Source of the DNA: DASSBQ01 sp035250505
Lineage (GTDB): Bacteria; Nitrospirota; Nitrospiria; Nitrospirales; Nitrospiraceae
Direction of reading: 5' to 3'
DNA length: 37,020 nucleotides
NCBI GenBank assembly: GCA_035250505.1
Contig: DATFFC010000124.1
Location: 1 to 37,020, forward strand
Both the position numbers and the translations under genes were made by a program. Positions 25,465-34,024 of this stretch are shown here, in pieces. The number at the start of each line of letters is the position of its first letter. Within the stretch, counting starts at the first letter, position 1. The notes under the pieces are model-generated. The model made no database searches and had not been told where the DNA came from. It saw only the letters and a list, made by a program, of their open reading frames with translations.

Positions 25465-26274
25465 ATGGCTACGCGACCTGCCGCCTTTGACATGGATCCC
25501 CTCCCTCGCACTTTGGCGGTCGATTGGTCGGGCGCCCGGGTCCATGCCGCCTGGAAAATATGGCTGGCCGAGTCATGTGACGGCCGACTCATCCGGCTGG
25601 AAAACGGACGCAGCCGCGAAGCCGTCATGACGTTCTTGATCGAGGAATCGAAACGGGATCCACGATTCATCGTCGGCTTCGACTTTGCCTTCTCTTTTCC
25701 CGTCTGGTTTTGTGAGCAGGTCGGCGCCAAGACCGTCGTTGACCTGTGGAGGCATGTCGGTCAAACCGGCGAACAATGGCTTGCTCTCTGCGGAGCGCCG
25801 TTCTGGGGACGACGCGGAACGACATGCCTGCCGGCAGAGCGGCGTTTTCGCAAAACCGAGAGGGACATCGCTCGCCGGGTTTCAGGAGCAAGACCGAAAT
25901 CCGTTTTTCAGATCGGCGGACCCGGCGCCGTCGGTACCGGCTCGCTTCGCGGGATGCCGATCTTGGAGGCACTGCGAGAGGCCGGATTCTCCATTTGGCC
26001 CTTTGATCCGCCGGGGTGGCCGATGGTCGTGGAAATCTATCCACGTGCCTTGACCGGTCCCGTGAACAAATCCTCGCATGACACACGGCTGCGATACGTG
26101 ACGAAGACGTTCCCGAATGTGTCGCGGCGGCATGTTGCGGCGGCCGGCTCGTGCGAAGATGCCTTCGATGCGGCCGTGTCCGCGCTGGTCATGCAGCGAC
26201 GGATCGACGAACTGACGAACCTGGCGAAGGCCGCCGACCGCGTTGATCTCCTCGAAGGAAGAATTTGGTATTGA
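25465..26274 (+). CDS. DUF429-like (RNase H-fold) protein
   Basis: A 269-residue protein with LAVDWSGAR at the N-terminus (an acidic residue after a beta-strand, as in RNase H folds) and FIVGFDFAFSFP, the second acidic strand. Near the C-terminus, SCEDAFDAAVSALVM gives the third acidic cluster. This layout matches DUF429-type predicted nucleases, whose activity is not proven. A mid-protein WPMVVEIYPRALTG is typical of that family. The start could be ATG 25465 or ATG 25492; neither has a strong ribosome site, so 25465 is tentative. No transmembrane segment is seen. Confidence 0.65.
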   Translation: MATRPAAFDMDPLPRTLAVDWSGARVHAAWKIWLAESCDGRLIRLENGRSREAVMTFLIEESKRDPRFIVGFDFAFSFPVWFCEQVGAKTVVDLWRHVGQTGEQWLALCGAPFWGRRGTTCLPAERRFRKTERDIARRVSGARPKSVFQIGGPGAVGTGSLRGMPILEALREAGFSIWPFDPPGWPMVVEIYPRALTGPVNKSSHDTRLRYVTKTFPNVSRRHVAAAGSCEDAFDAAVSALVMQRRIDELTNLAKAADRVDLLEGRIWY

Positions 26275-26365
26275 GCCCTCGCTCTCGTGCTTGACTCATC
26301 TTTCTGGACCGCCTAGCCTGAAGGCGACGGCTGTACGACACACCCTTACGGCGGAGGAGGACACC

Positions 26366-26569
26366 ATGTCTGTTGCACGTGTGACGGAAATCATCGCGGC
26401 ATCACCGAAGAGTTTCGAGGACGCCGTCCAGGTCGGGATCGCCCGGGCGAATAAGACCCTGCAGAATGTGAGGAGCGCCTGGATCGAGAATCAGAAGGTT
26501 GAAATCGAGGATGGGCGAATCAAGGAATATCGCGTGGAGCTCAAGGTCACCTTCGTCCTGAAGGAATAG
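26366..26569 (+). CDS. Dodecin, flavin-binding small protein
   Basis: A 67-residue protein matching dodecin throughout. SPKSFEDAVQVGIARANKTLQNVRSAWIEN gives the helix and the conserved Trp that stacks on the flavin, and YRVELKVTFVLKE gives the last strand. Dodecins form hollow 12-mers that store flavins or CoA. The ATG at 26366 has GGAGGAGG upstream. The stop is 11 bp from the stop of the convergent small membrane protein gene. Confidence 0.92.
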   Translation: MSVARVTEIIAASPKSFEDAVQVGIARANKTLQNVRSAWIENQKVEIEDGRIKEYRVELKVTFVLKE

Positions 26570-26579
26570 GGCTGCCCGC

Positions 26580-26909
26580 TTACGATCGAAAGAACAGAGC
26601 CACCGCGATCGTAATCCCGAGCAGCACTGTCGCCGACAGAAGGGTCAATACGATAGTGAGTGAGCGTCTGGTTTGGCGGAAACCCGCCTGGAGCTGGGAG
26701 AGAAGTTCTGTTTGGGCGGCGGTGATCTGTTCCAGGCTTTCGATGCGTTGCTCCAGCATCGTGAGAGGGAGATCTGCGGAAGGTGAGCCGGTCGGCGCGG
26801 CATCCCTCCGCCGGCGCTCCAATGTCTTCAGCAGCTCCGGAGCCTTGTCGATGACCACCGGCAATACCTTCCTGAATAGATAGAGTGCCGTCGTCCAAGG
26901 AATCGCCAT
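26580..26909 (-). CDS. Small coiled-coil protein with C-terminal membrane anchor
   Basis: A 109-residue protein of unknown family. An N-terminal amphipathic region is followed by a basic stretch (LERRRRD), a predicted coiled coil (about 48-80: LTMLEQRIESLEQITAAQTELLSQL) and a C-terminal transmembrane helix (about 86-107). The start at 26909 is chosen for AGGCGAGG upstream; the frame opens at 26945 without a site. It is divergent from the caspase operon, sharing its 310-bp upstream region. Confidence 0.65.
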   Translation of the reverse strand: MAIPWTTALYLFRKVLPVVIDKAPELLKTLERRRRDAAPTGSPSADLPLTMLEQRIESLEQITAAQTELLSQLQAGFRQTRRSLTIVLTLLSATVLLGITIAVALFFRS

Positions 26910-27219
26910 AGCGCCTCGCCTTTCAGAGTCCAGATTATGCAGCATCTCACGTCTTTATGATTACTGTGTACCGACCGACCGCTCATTAAGCAAGACAGAC
27001 AGAGACCCGTCCGTATTAGTACCTCGCTCCGGACTGGACAGGACCGGTGATACGGACTACCATGCGGTCCGCATGGGGGTTCCTGACCGTCTGTTCTGGT
27101 ATGACGGAGCGATCGCCGTCCCGCCGTTCTTCCATGATCCCCAGCGACCTGTTCCACTGACCGGCTCACACGGTTTATCACAATTTCTATTGTTCACGTA
27201 TGAAAGGAGGAGAAGACTG
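26910..27219. promoter_or_regulatory. Divergent upstream region of the caspase operon
   Basis: This 310-bp gap lies between the small coiled-coil gene (minus) and the caspase gene (plus). It includes a perfect 17-bp palindrome at 27060-27076, described separately. The strong ribosome site GAAAGGAGG at 27202-27210 belongs to the caspase gene. No confident -35/-10 pair was found. Confidence 0.45.
27060..27076. promoter_or_regulatory. Perfect palindrome, candidate operator
   Basis: ccatgcgg-t-ccgcatgg: 8-bp arms around one base, 144 bp upstream of the caspase ATG. Such symmetry suits a dimeric DNA-binding protein. There is no U-tract, so it is unlikely to be an intrinsic terminator. Confidence 0.4.
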
Positions 27220-28062
27220 ATGGCCAAACGAGCGTTGCTGATCGGGATCAACAAATACCAGACTCCCGGCGCAGATCTCCGCGGGTGCGTCAATGACGTG
27301 AAGAATCTGCAGAAAGTTCTCACCCAATACTATGGATTTGCCGCCAAGAGCATCACGGTACTGATGGACCTCAAAGCGACGAAAAGGGCAATGCAAGCCG
27401 CCATTCAAAAGCTGATCAGCGGCGCCAAGAAGGGCGATGTGCTCCTGCTCCATTATTCGGGACACGGGTCGAATGTCCCGGATGATGACGGCGATGAAGC
27501 GGAAAAGCGGGAAGAAATTCTTTGTCCGACCGATCTCGATTGGAAAGACCCGTTTCGTGACGACTGGCTTCGCAAGACCTTCGATAAACTGAAGAGCGGG
27601 GTCAGCTTGACGGTGATTATGGACTGCTGCCATTCGGGAACCAACACGCGCGAGATCCTGCCGCCTGATGAGCCCGTCAAACAGCGCTATCTCCCGAGCC
27701 CTTGGGACCTCGTCGCGGCCGAATCCGGACGGAAACTGCGCGGTACCGTGACAAGGGAACTGCGCGCATCATCACGCGCCAAGCGCAAGAAGAGCGACAT
27801 CGTGCATGCGGACATCTGTGAGCTGTTGATCACGGGATGCCGGGATACGCAAACCTCCGCCGACGCCTACATCAAAGGCTCGTACAACGGGGCGCTCACC
27901 TACTACTTGGTTGAAGCCATCCGGAAAGCGAACGGCAAGTTAAGCTATCGCGAGTTGCACAAGCGGACGCTCGCCAAGCTCAAGGGCGAGTATGACCAAG
28001 TGCCCCAGCTCGAAGGCAGGCGCGAGAAATTCGATCGGCAGTTCTTGTCGGCCGAAGTCTGA
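27220..28062 (+). CDS. Caspase-like peptidase C14 (metacaspase type I core)
   Basis: A 280-residue caspase-fold cysteine protease. The first strand is RALLIGINKYQ, followed by LRGCVNDVKNLQKVL. The catalytic His82 lies in LLHYSGHGS and the catalytic Cys137 in VIMDCCHSG, the exact metacaspase dyad context. The acidic S1-pocket-type residues (DDDGDEAEKREE and CPTDLD) suggest a basic P1 preference as in metacaspases; that is inference. No signal peptide or added domain is seen, so it is a bare cytosolic protease domain. The ATG at 27220 has GAAAGGAGG. The next gene, a large hydrolase-CHAT protein, starts 6 bp after its stop, so the two are very likely co-transcribed. Confidence 0.93.
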   Translation: MAKRALLIGINKYQTPGADLRGCVNDVKNLQKVLTQYYGFAAKSITVLMDLKATKRAMQAAIQKLISGAKKGDVLLLHYSGHGSNVPDDDGDEAEKREEILCPTDLDWKDPFRDDWLRKTFDKLKSGVSLTVIMDCCHSGTNTREILPPDEPVKQRYLPSPWDLVAAESGRKLRGTVTRELRASSRAKRKKSDIVHADICELLITGCRDTQTSADAYIKGSYNGALTYYLVEAIRKANGKLSYRELHKRTLAKLKGEYDQVPQLEGRREKFDRQFLSAEV

Positions 28063-28068
28063 CGAATA

Positions 28069-31000
28069 ATGTCGCTGGGCCGGGCCGTCCGAACGTCCGG
28101 CCTCTATTCCTCTATCCGTGACGTGCGAGGTGCGCGAGTGGCACAGAGACAACCGACCCCCGATCCGAGGCCGATCACGCTCTTTGGCCCGACGGATCCG
28201 ATCCCGGCGGAATCAGCCCTGAAATCGAAGCTCATACCGATAAAGGTCCGCACGGAATTCCGGCCGGACCGCGCCCGCGGCGCGGCTCGGCCGGCCGAGA
28301 CCGTCGTGGTCCAGCCGGACGATGTCATCGAAATTCAGTTCGACGAGGGCCAGCGACTGTGGATCCAGGGCGGGGACTATCGTAGGCAGTTCAAGGAATC
28401 AACGGCCCGCGACGCCACGGGACGCGAGATGTTCGTGGTTCCCGAAAGCTTCGATATGCTTCCGCGCGGCATGCAGAGCCGCGGCCCGGTGAAGTGGGCG
28501 ATCAAATCCCTCAAAGTGCTGGGCATCGACTTGGAGAAAAAGACCGCCAAGGAGATCGGCGCGGTCGTAGACGGCCGCAAAGCGACCAATCGGCCCGGGC
28601 TCGGCCTGTATCGGTGTTCATTGGAGACGGACAGGTTTCGCCTCACGCCGGCCGACGGGGCGGCGATGCCGGCCGACAAGCCCTACCTGTTGTTCATTCA
28701 CGGCACGGCGTCCAGCACGTGGGGGAGTTTTGGAAGCTTATGGGCATCCGCCCGCATGCGGGAGCTCAACAGTCTGCGCAACATCTATGGCGAGCGGGTG
28801 CTCGCGTTCGAGCATGCGTCGATCAGCGTAAGCCCTATCGCAAACGCCATTGCGCTCGTCAAGGCGCTGCCGCCGGGGGCGAAGCTGCACATTGTCAGCC
28901 ATTCCCGCGGCGGCCTTGTCGGAGAACTCTTGTGCCGCGCCGGCTCGGCAGCGGGTCCAAAGGCGGGAACCCAGCCCTTCTCGGACATCGAGATCGAGCT
29001 CTTCAAAGGAGAGGCATATAAGGACTCGCGTGAGCAGCTCAAGGAATTGAACGGGCTGCTCAAGAAGCCGCAGTTCACGGTGGACCGGTTTGTCCGCGTC
29101 GGCTGTCCTGCCTTAGGGACGACCCTGGCGTCCCGCCGGCTCGATCGATGGCTGTCGATTATGGGCAGCGTGGCAGGCGCTATGCCCGACACACCGCTCG
29201 CCGATGTCTTTACCGACATCGGCGACTTCGCTGCCGCTGTCATTAAGGAACGGACGAACCCGTCCACCTTGCCCGGCCTTGAAGCGATGATGCCGGAGTC
29301 CGCGATGATCAAGCTGGTGAACTGGCCGACCACGACGGTGGCGGGGGACCTCGTGGTCATCGCAGGCGACATTGAGCCGGATGCCTGGTGGGCGAAGTTA
29401 TTGGTCTTCGCCACCGACCGTTTTTATGACGGCGATCATGACCTTGTGGTGAACACGCCGTCGATGTATGGAGGAGCAAAGAGAGCCGGTACATCCTTGG
29501 TCAGTTACCATAAGGGTCCCGGCGTCAACCACTTCACGTATTTCAGCAATCAGGCGAGCGTGGAACGGTTGGTGCAGGCCCTTACCGGGCCCGATGCGGC
29601 CGGGTTCGAGCCGCTCAAGAAGCCGGCTGCGGCCATCGCGCGGGCCATTGTGCCGCGGTCCGTCGAGCCCCGCCCGGTCGTGTTCGTGCTGCCCGGAATC
29701 ATGGGAAGCGAATTGACTGTCGGGCGTCAACCCGTGTGGGTTGATATCCCCGGCCTGCTGCTGGGCGGGCTGCGGAAGCTGAACATCGAGGCGAAGAATA
29801 TTCAAGCGACCCAACCGTTGGTCCAGTTTTACGGCGATCTCCTGCAGTTCCTTGCTCGGACGCACAAAGTGATTCCCTTTCCCTTTGACTGGCGCTTGCC
29901 CGTGGAGAAAGAAGCCGACCGCCTGATGGAACTCGTGCGGACGGAAGCGGCCGAAGCCGCCCGACAGAATCAGCCGGTGCGATTCCTCGCCCATTCGATG
30001 GGCGGTCTGGTGGTCCGCACCATGATTGCGCGGCACCATGCGTTGTGGCGGGATATTTCCTCGCACCAAGGCGCGCGGTTCGTCATGCTGGGAACTCCAA
30101 ACGGTGGATCCCATGCCATCACCGAATTGCTCGTCGGACAATCCTCCCTGTTCAGCAAGCTGGCATTCGTCGATGTGAAGAACTCACAGGCGGAATTGCT
30201 CGGGATCGTGTCGCGGTTCCCAGGAATCCTCGCGATGCTGCCCATCGACGCGGCCGAAGATTACTTTTCCTCGGCGACATGGAACCGATACGTGGCCGGG
30301 GAAACCGCGTTGGTTGCGCCGGCGGATGCTGACCTGGCGAGAGCGCGAGAATTTCGGCGGCTGCTGGACAGTTCCCCGATCGATCCTCGGAAAATGGTGT
30401 ACGTGGCGGGCCGGGCCGACGTCACGGTGACCCGAATGTATTACGACGTCAATGCCGAGCGCGCGAACGAATTCATCAAGTTCACGGCAACGACCCGCGG
30501 CGACGGGCGGGTGACTTGGGACAGCGGCATTCCTCCCGAGGTGCCGACCTGGTACATGGACGTGGAGCACGGCGATCTGCCCGCGCATCAAGAAAGCTTT
30601 CCCGCGTTCCTTGATCTGCTGGAAACGGGGACGACCGCGCGGTTGTCGAAAGTTCCGCCTGTTGCACGTGCCGCGGATGATCTTTTCCCTCGGCCGCCGG
30701 TCATCGACGACTTTTACCCGGCCGCGGACGACCTCGCTGCCTCGGCCCTCGGAGCCGCTGCCGGGCGCCGGAAGAAAACAAAACGCCGGGAAGAGCCGAC
30801 CAGCATGAAAGTGGTCCACGGGAATCTGGCATTCGCCACCTATCCTGTCGCAGTGGGCCATTATGCCGGCGATACCATCATCAGCGCGGAAGCGGCTTTG
30901 GACCGGATGTTGGAAGGTGAGCTCTCCCGTCGCGCCGCGCTCGGCCTCTATCCCGGCGCTTTGGAGACTTGTGCCGTCGTCGTCCATCCACGCTGTGCCA

Positions 31001-33717
31001 CGAATCCAACGATCAGGCCACAAGGCGGCGTCGTGATCGGACTCGGCACTCCGGGTTTTCTGACTGCGGCGGAGATTACCAGAACGTTTCTCAAGGCCAT
31101 GCTGCAATATGCGTTGGAATGGACGGCTTCACCGAAAACATCCGATCCGGCGACGCAGCGGGCGTGCGACGGCAAGCTGGGAATTTCGGCTTTACTGATC
31201 GGGACCAACGCAGGCGGTGTGAGCGTGTCGGATTCGGTGTATGCAATGGCGAAGGCCGTGGCGCGGGCCAATGAGACGTTGGCGGAAGCGAAACAGCCGC
31301 AACGAATTGTGCATGTCGAATTCATCGAGCTCTGGGAAGACCGGGCCATCCTGGCGGTCAAAGCCTTCGAGGATTGCGAAGCCGATCCCGCGCTTCGTGG
31401 GAAGTTCGTATTCGATCCCGACCCCGATGTCGCGGAGGGCGGGCTGCGTCGCGTGACGTTTGAGGAACCGGGGGGGTGGTGGCACCGCGTGCAGATCCTC
31501 GGGGGTGACGAGGGGGATCCGATGCGCCGGACGCTGCGCTTTGCCGCCTCGACCAGACGTGCGCGCAGCGAGGTCAGTCTCCTGCCGACTCAGCGAACCC
31601 TGGTCGATCGGTTCGTGGCCGAAGCGATCCGTTCCACTCATGACAACCGGTCCGTCTCCCGGACGTTATTCGAACTGTTGTTGCCGAATCCATTGAAGGT
31701 GCAGGCGCCGGATCAGGACGACATCATTTTGTTGCTCGATGAAGCGGCGGCACAGTATCCCTGGGAACTCCTTGCCGATCCGGGCGGACCGGAGCGCCGG
31801 CCATTCGCCATTGAACATGGGGTCCTGCGCCAGTTGGAGACAATGGAATTCACGGACACGGTCCGCCCCGTGACGGACAAGGCCGCGCTGGTGATCGGAG
31901 ACCCGATCAGCTCGTTCGTCGAGTTGAAAGGCGCGCAAGTCGAAGCGGACGCGGTGACCCGTAGTCTGCAAGACAGCCGCTTTCGAGTGGAACTGCGCAA
32001 GAGAGCGACCGGGGATCAGGTCATGCAAGCGCTCTACGCGCGGCCGTATCAGATTCTTCACCTGGCCGGCCACGGCGTCTACCGGTATTTGCCCAAGCAA
32101 GCCGGCCAGTGCGGGGAATGCGGGCAAGAATTGACCGATGCGCAGCGGATGAAGGAGCTTCGTACGTGGCAACCGATCACCGGGATGGTCATCGGGGATG
32201 ATGCTTTCCTCACCCCGGCGGAGGTGAAACAATTGACGCGCGTTCCCGACTTGGTCTTTATCAATTGTTGCCATCTGGGCAGAATCGAGCCGAGCGGCAA
32301 TACCAAGCTCAATAGCCGTGACGATTACAACAAGATTGCCGCCAATGTAGCCACCGAGTTCATCCGCATGGGGGTCCGTGTCGTCGTGGCGGCCGGCTGG
32401 GCGGTGGATGATGCAGCGGCGCTCACGTTCTCGACGACCTTTTACAACCGCCTGCTGAGCGGCGCCGTCTTTGGTGATGCGGTCAAAGCCGCTCGGCAAG
32501 CAACGTACGAGGCCTACCCTCAGTCCAATACATGGGGGGCGTATCAATGCTATGGAGACCCGGCCTTTCGTCTCATGCCGAACGAAGGAGTGGAAGACGG
32601 TACGGAGGGCAAGATTACCTTTGCCTCACCGGTGGAAGCCGTCGCCGAGTTGGATAATATCGCCGCGCGGCTATGCGCCAAGGCGGGTGAAGATCAGCAG
32701 AAGGAGCGAGCGCAGCTTACTGCGACGATGAAGGCCATCACCGAGAAACGGTGGCTCAAGGATGGAAGACTGTGCCTCGCGGCGGCGCGAGCCTACAGGG
32801 ACACAGGTCTATTCAATCACGCGCTCCACTATTATCGGCGTGCGCTTGCGGTGGATCCATCGGCCGTGGGAATGGTCGATATCGAGCAGATCGCGAACCT
32901 CTTGAGCCGCCGCGCGGTGCTGCGGTATGAAAGCCCCGCCGCGATTGCCGGCATGCCGCGGAAAGCCGGCGTGCCGCGGAACGAACAAGCGAGGCGCCGG
33001 GGACGATCAGTGGGTGCCCCGTCATTCCGGGATATCGACAAAGCAATCGACTTAATCAACTGGCTGATGGAGCGTCCCGATTGGCTGCGGGAGCGGCACG
33101 TAGGAGGGAAGGCGGATGAGCCGCCCGGCCGACAGCAGCGCGACACATCGGGAAGAACCGTTGAACGGCTCTGTTTACTCGGGAGCGCCTACAAACGGAT
33201 GGCGTGGGTGAGTCCTCGTGCGACGATGGCTCTGAAGCAGATGAGCAAGTCTTATCACGAAGCATACGAGCTGTCGATCCGCCGTGCCAAGCCTGATCTG
33301 TACCCGCTGCTGAATGCGACAGCCGCCGACATGATTCTGGCCTGGGCTGCTACGCGGGGCGGAGATCGTTCGAGACGACGTGCGGGAGCAGAACCGCCGA
33401 TAGAGACTCTAAACAAGGCGAGAGAGGCGGTTTCCGAGGCGGCGGCGGTTGCAAATCGATTCTGGACCAAGGTCTATCATGCGGACCTTCGGCTTCTTGA
33501 GGCGTTAGTCCAAAACAAGTTGGACAGGAACGCTTTAGGCGCATTGGCTGATGAGTATGCCGAGGCCCGCAAGTTGGCCAATCGCCGCACCTTCGCCTCC
33601 GTACTGGATCATCTGGCATTTCTCCGAGCCATGGCGGCGAAACTCGGCTCGATGTCCGCAGCTCAAGGCTTGGAAGACCTCCGTAAGCGCTTGGAATCCG
33701 CAAGCCGGTCGGCGTGA
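28069..33717 (+). CDS. Giant hydrolase-hydrolase-CHAT-TPR protein
   Basis: The product has 1882 residues. Alpha/beta-hydrolase 1 (about 200-500): oxyanion region LLFIHGTASSTWG (H211), nucleophile S279 in SHSRGG, probable D458 and H488 (GVNHFTYFS). Alpha/beta-hydrolase 2 (about 535-860), LCAT-like: PGIMGSEL, nucleophile S643 in AHSMGG, D812 (GDGRV), H834 (VEHGDL). A middle domain follows (about 913-1130; VVIGLGTPGFLTAAEI and LLIGTNAGGVSV). The CHAT caspase-like domain (about 1215-1500) has H1335 in HLAGHG and C1401 in FINCCHLG, plus YPWELL and YGDPAFRLM. A helical TPR-like C-terminus (about 1540-1882) ends it. No signal peptide or membrane helix is seen. ATG 28069 is 6 bp after the caspase stop; GTG 28138 with GAGG upstream is an alternative start. 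Confidence 0.88.
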   Translation: MSLGRAVRTSGLYSSIRDVRGARVAQRQPTPDPRPITLFGPTDPIPAESALKSKLIPIKVRTEFRPDRARGAARPAETVVVQPDDVIEIQFDEGQRLWIQGGDYRRQFKESTARDATGREMFVVPESFDMLPRGMQSRGPVKWAIKSLKVLGIDLEKKTAKEIGAVVDGRKATNRPGLGLYRCSLETDRFRLTPADGAAMPADKPYLLFIHGTASSTWGSFGSLWASARMRELNSLRNIYGERVLAFEHASISVSPIANAIALVKALPPGAKLHIVSHSRGGLVGELLCRAGSAAGPKAGTQPFSDIEIELFKGEAYKDSREQLKELNGLLKKPQFTVDRFVRVGCPALGTTLASRRLDRWLSIMGSVAGAMPDTPLADVFTDIGDFAAAVIKERTNPSTLPGLEAMMPESAMIKLVNWPTTTVAGDLVVIAGDIEPDAWWAKLLVFATDRFYDGDHDLVVNTPSMYGGAKRAGTSLVSYHKGPGVNHFTYFSNQASVERLVQALTGPDAAGFEPLKKPAAAIARAIVPRSVEPRPVVFVLPGIMGSELTVGRQPVWVDIPGLLLGGLRKLNIEAKNIQATQPLVQFYGDLLQFLARTHKVIPFPFDWRLPVEKEADRLMELVRTEAAEAARQNQPVRFLAHSMGGLVVRTMIARHHALWRDISSHQGARFVMLGTPNGGSHAITELLVGQSSLFSKLAFVDVKNSQAELLGIVSRFPGILAMLPIDAAEDYFSSATWNRYVAGETALVAPADADLARAREFRRLLDSSPIDPRKMVYVAGRADVTVTRMYYDVNAERANEFIKFTATTRGDGRVTWDSGIPPEVPTWYMDVEHGDLPAHQESFPAFLDLLETGTTARLSKVPPVARAADDLFPRPPVIDDFYPAADDLAASALGAAAGRRKKTKRREEPTSMKVVHGNLAFATYPVAVGHYAGDTIISAEAALDRMLEGELSRRAALGLYPGALETCAVVVHPRCATNPTIRPQGGVVIGLGTPGFLTAAEITRTFLKAMLQYALEWTASPKTSDPATQRACDGKLGISALLIGTNAGGVSVSDSVYAMAKAVARANETLAEAKQPQRIVHVEFIELWEDRAILAVKAFEDCEADPALRGKFVFDPDPDVAEGGLRRVTFEEPGGWWHRVQILGGDEGDPMRRTLRFAASTRRARSEVSLLPTQRTLVDRFVAEAIRSTHDNRSVSRTLFELLLPNPLKVQAPDQDDIILLLDEAAAQYPWELLADPGGPERRPFAIEHGVLRQLETMEFTDTVRPVTDKAALVIGDPISSFVELKGAQVEADAVTRSLQDSRFRVELRKRATGDQVMQALYARPYQILHLAGHGVYRYLPKQAGQCGECGQELTDAQRMKELRTWQPITGMVIGDDAFLTPAEVKQLTRVPDLVFINCCHLGRIEPSGNTKLNSRDDYNKIAANVATEFIRMGVRVVVAAGWAVDDAAALTFSTTFYNRLLSGAVFGDAVKAARQATYEAYPQSNTWGAYQCYGDPAFRLMPNEGVEDGTEGKITFASPVEAVAELDNIAARLCAKAGEDQQKERAQLTATMKAITEKRWLKDGRLCLAAARAYRDTGLFNHALHYYRRALAVDPSAVGMVDIEQIANLLSRRAVLRYESPAAIAGMPRKAGVPRNEQARRRGRSVGAPSFRDIDKAIDLINWLMERPDWLRERHVGGKADEPPGRQQRDTSGRTVERLCLLGSAYKRMAWVSPRATMALKQMSKSYHEAYELSIRRAKPDLYPLLNATAADMILAWAATRGGDRSRRRAGAEPPIETLNKAREAVSEAAAVANRFWTKVYHADLRLLEALVQNKLDRNALGALADEYAEARKLANRRTFASVLDHLAFLRAMAAKLGSMSAAQGLEDLRKRLESASRSA

Positions 33718-33739
33718 TCGACATGAAAGGACTAGGATC

Positions 33740-33916
33740 ATGAAAAATGTTGAGATGACGGTCGAAGGAACCATGCTGACGATCAAGGTGGACCTCTCCA
33801 AGGAATTCGGCCCTTCCGCCTCGGGGAAAACGATCATCATTGCGTCCACCGAAGGAAATGTAACCATTCCGGCTCGTACAGAAAAAGTGGGACTGAACGT
33901 CTATCGAAAAAAGTGA
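33740..33916 (+). CDS. Small 58-residue beta-rich protein of the caspase/CHAT operon
   Basis: A 58-residue protein: MKNVEMTVEGTMLTIKVDLS, then KEFGPSASGKTIIIASTEGN, then short strands ending GLNVYRKK. The strand pattern (two hairpins around a loop) suggests a small beta-fold. I do not recognise a named family, though short proteins of this look occur widely. AAAGGA precedes the ATG at the right distance. It follows the giant gene by 22 bp, so it is probably in the same operon and may be a regulator or partner of the two proteases; that is inference. Confidence 0.75.
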   Translation: MKNVEMTVEGTMLTIKVDLSKEFGPSASGKTIIIASTEGNVTIPARTEKVGLNVYRKK

Positions 33917-34024
33917 TCCGCCGTCGCCGGCGTACTGGATTCCCGACGGAAAACGTAGGAGAATGCAGGCTCCAACGAAAATGAGCGTCGGGCCTGATTC
34001 TGAGGGTGTAAGGGAGGCACCATC

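Noticed and set aside
30184..32547. Long antisense frames opposite the hydrolase-CHAT gene
   Set aside because: They are G/C-rich shadows of a real gene with clear motifs and have no domain of their own.
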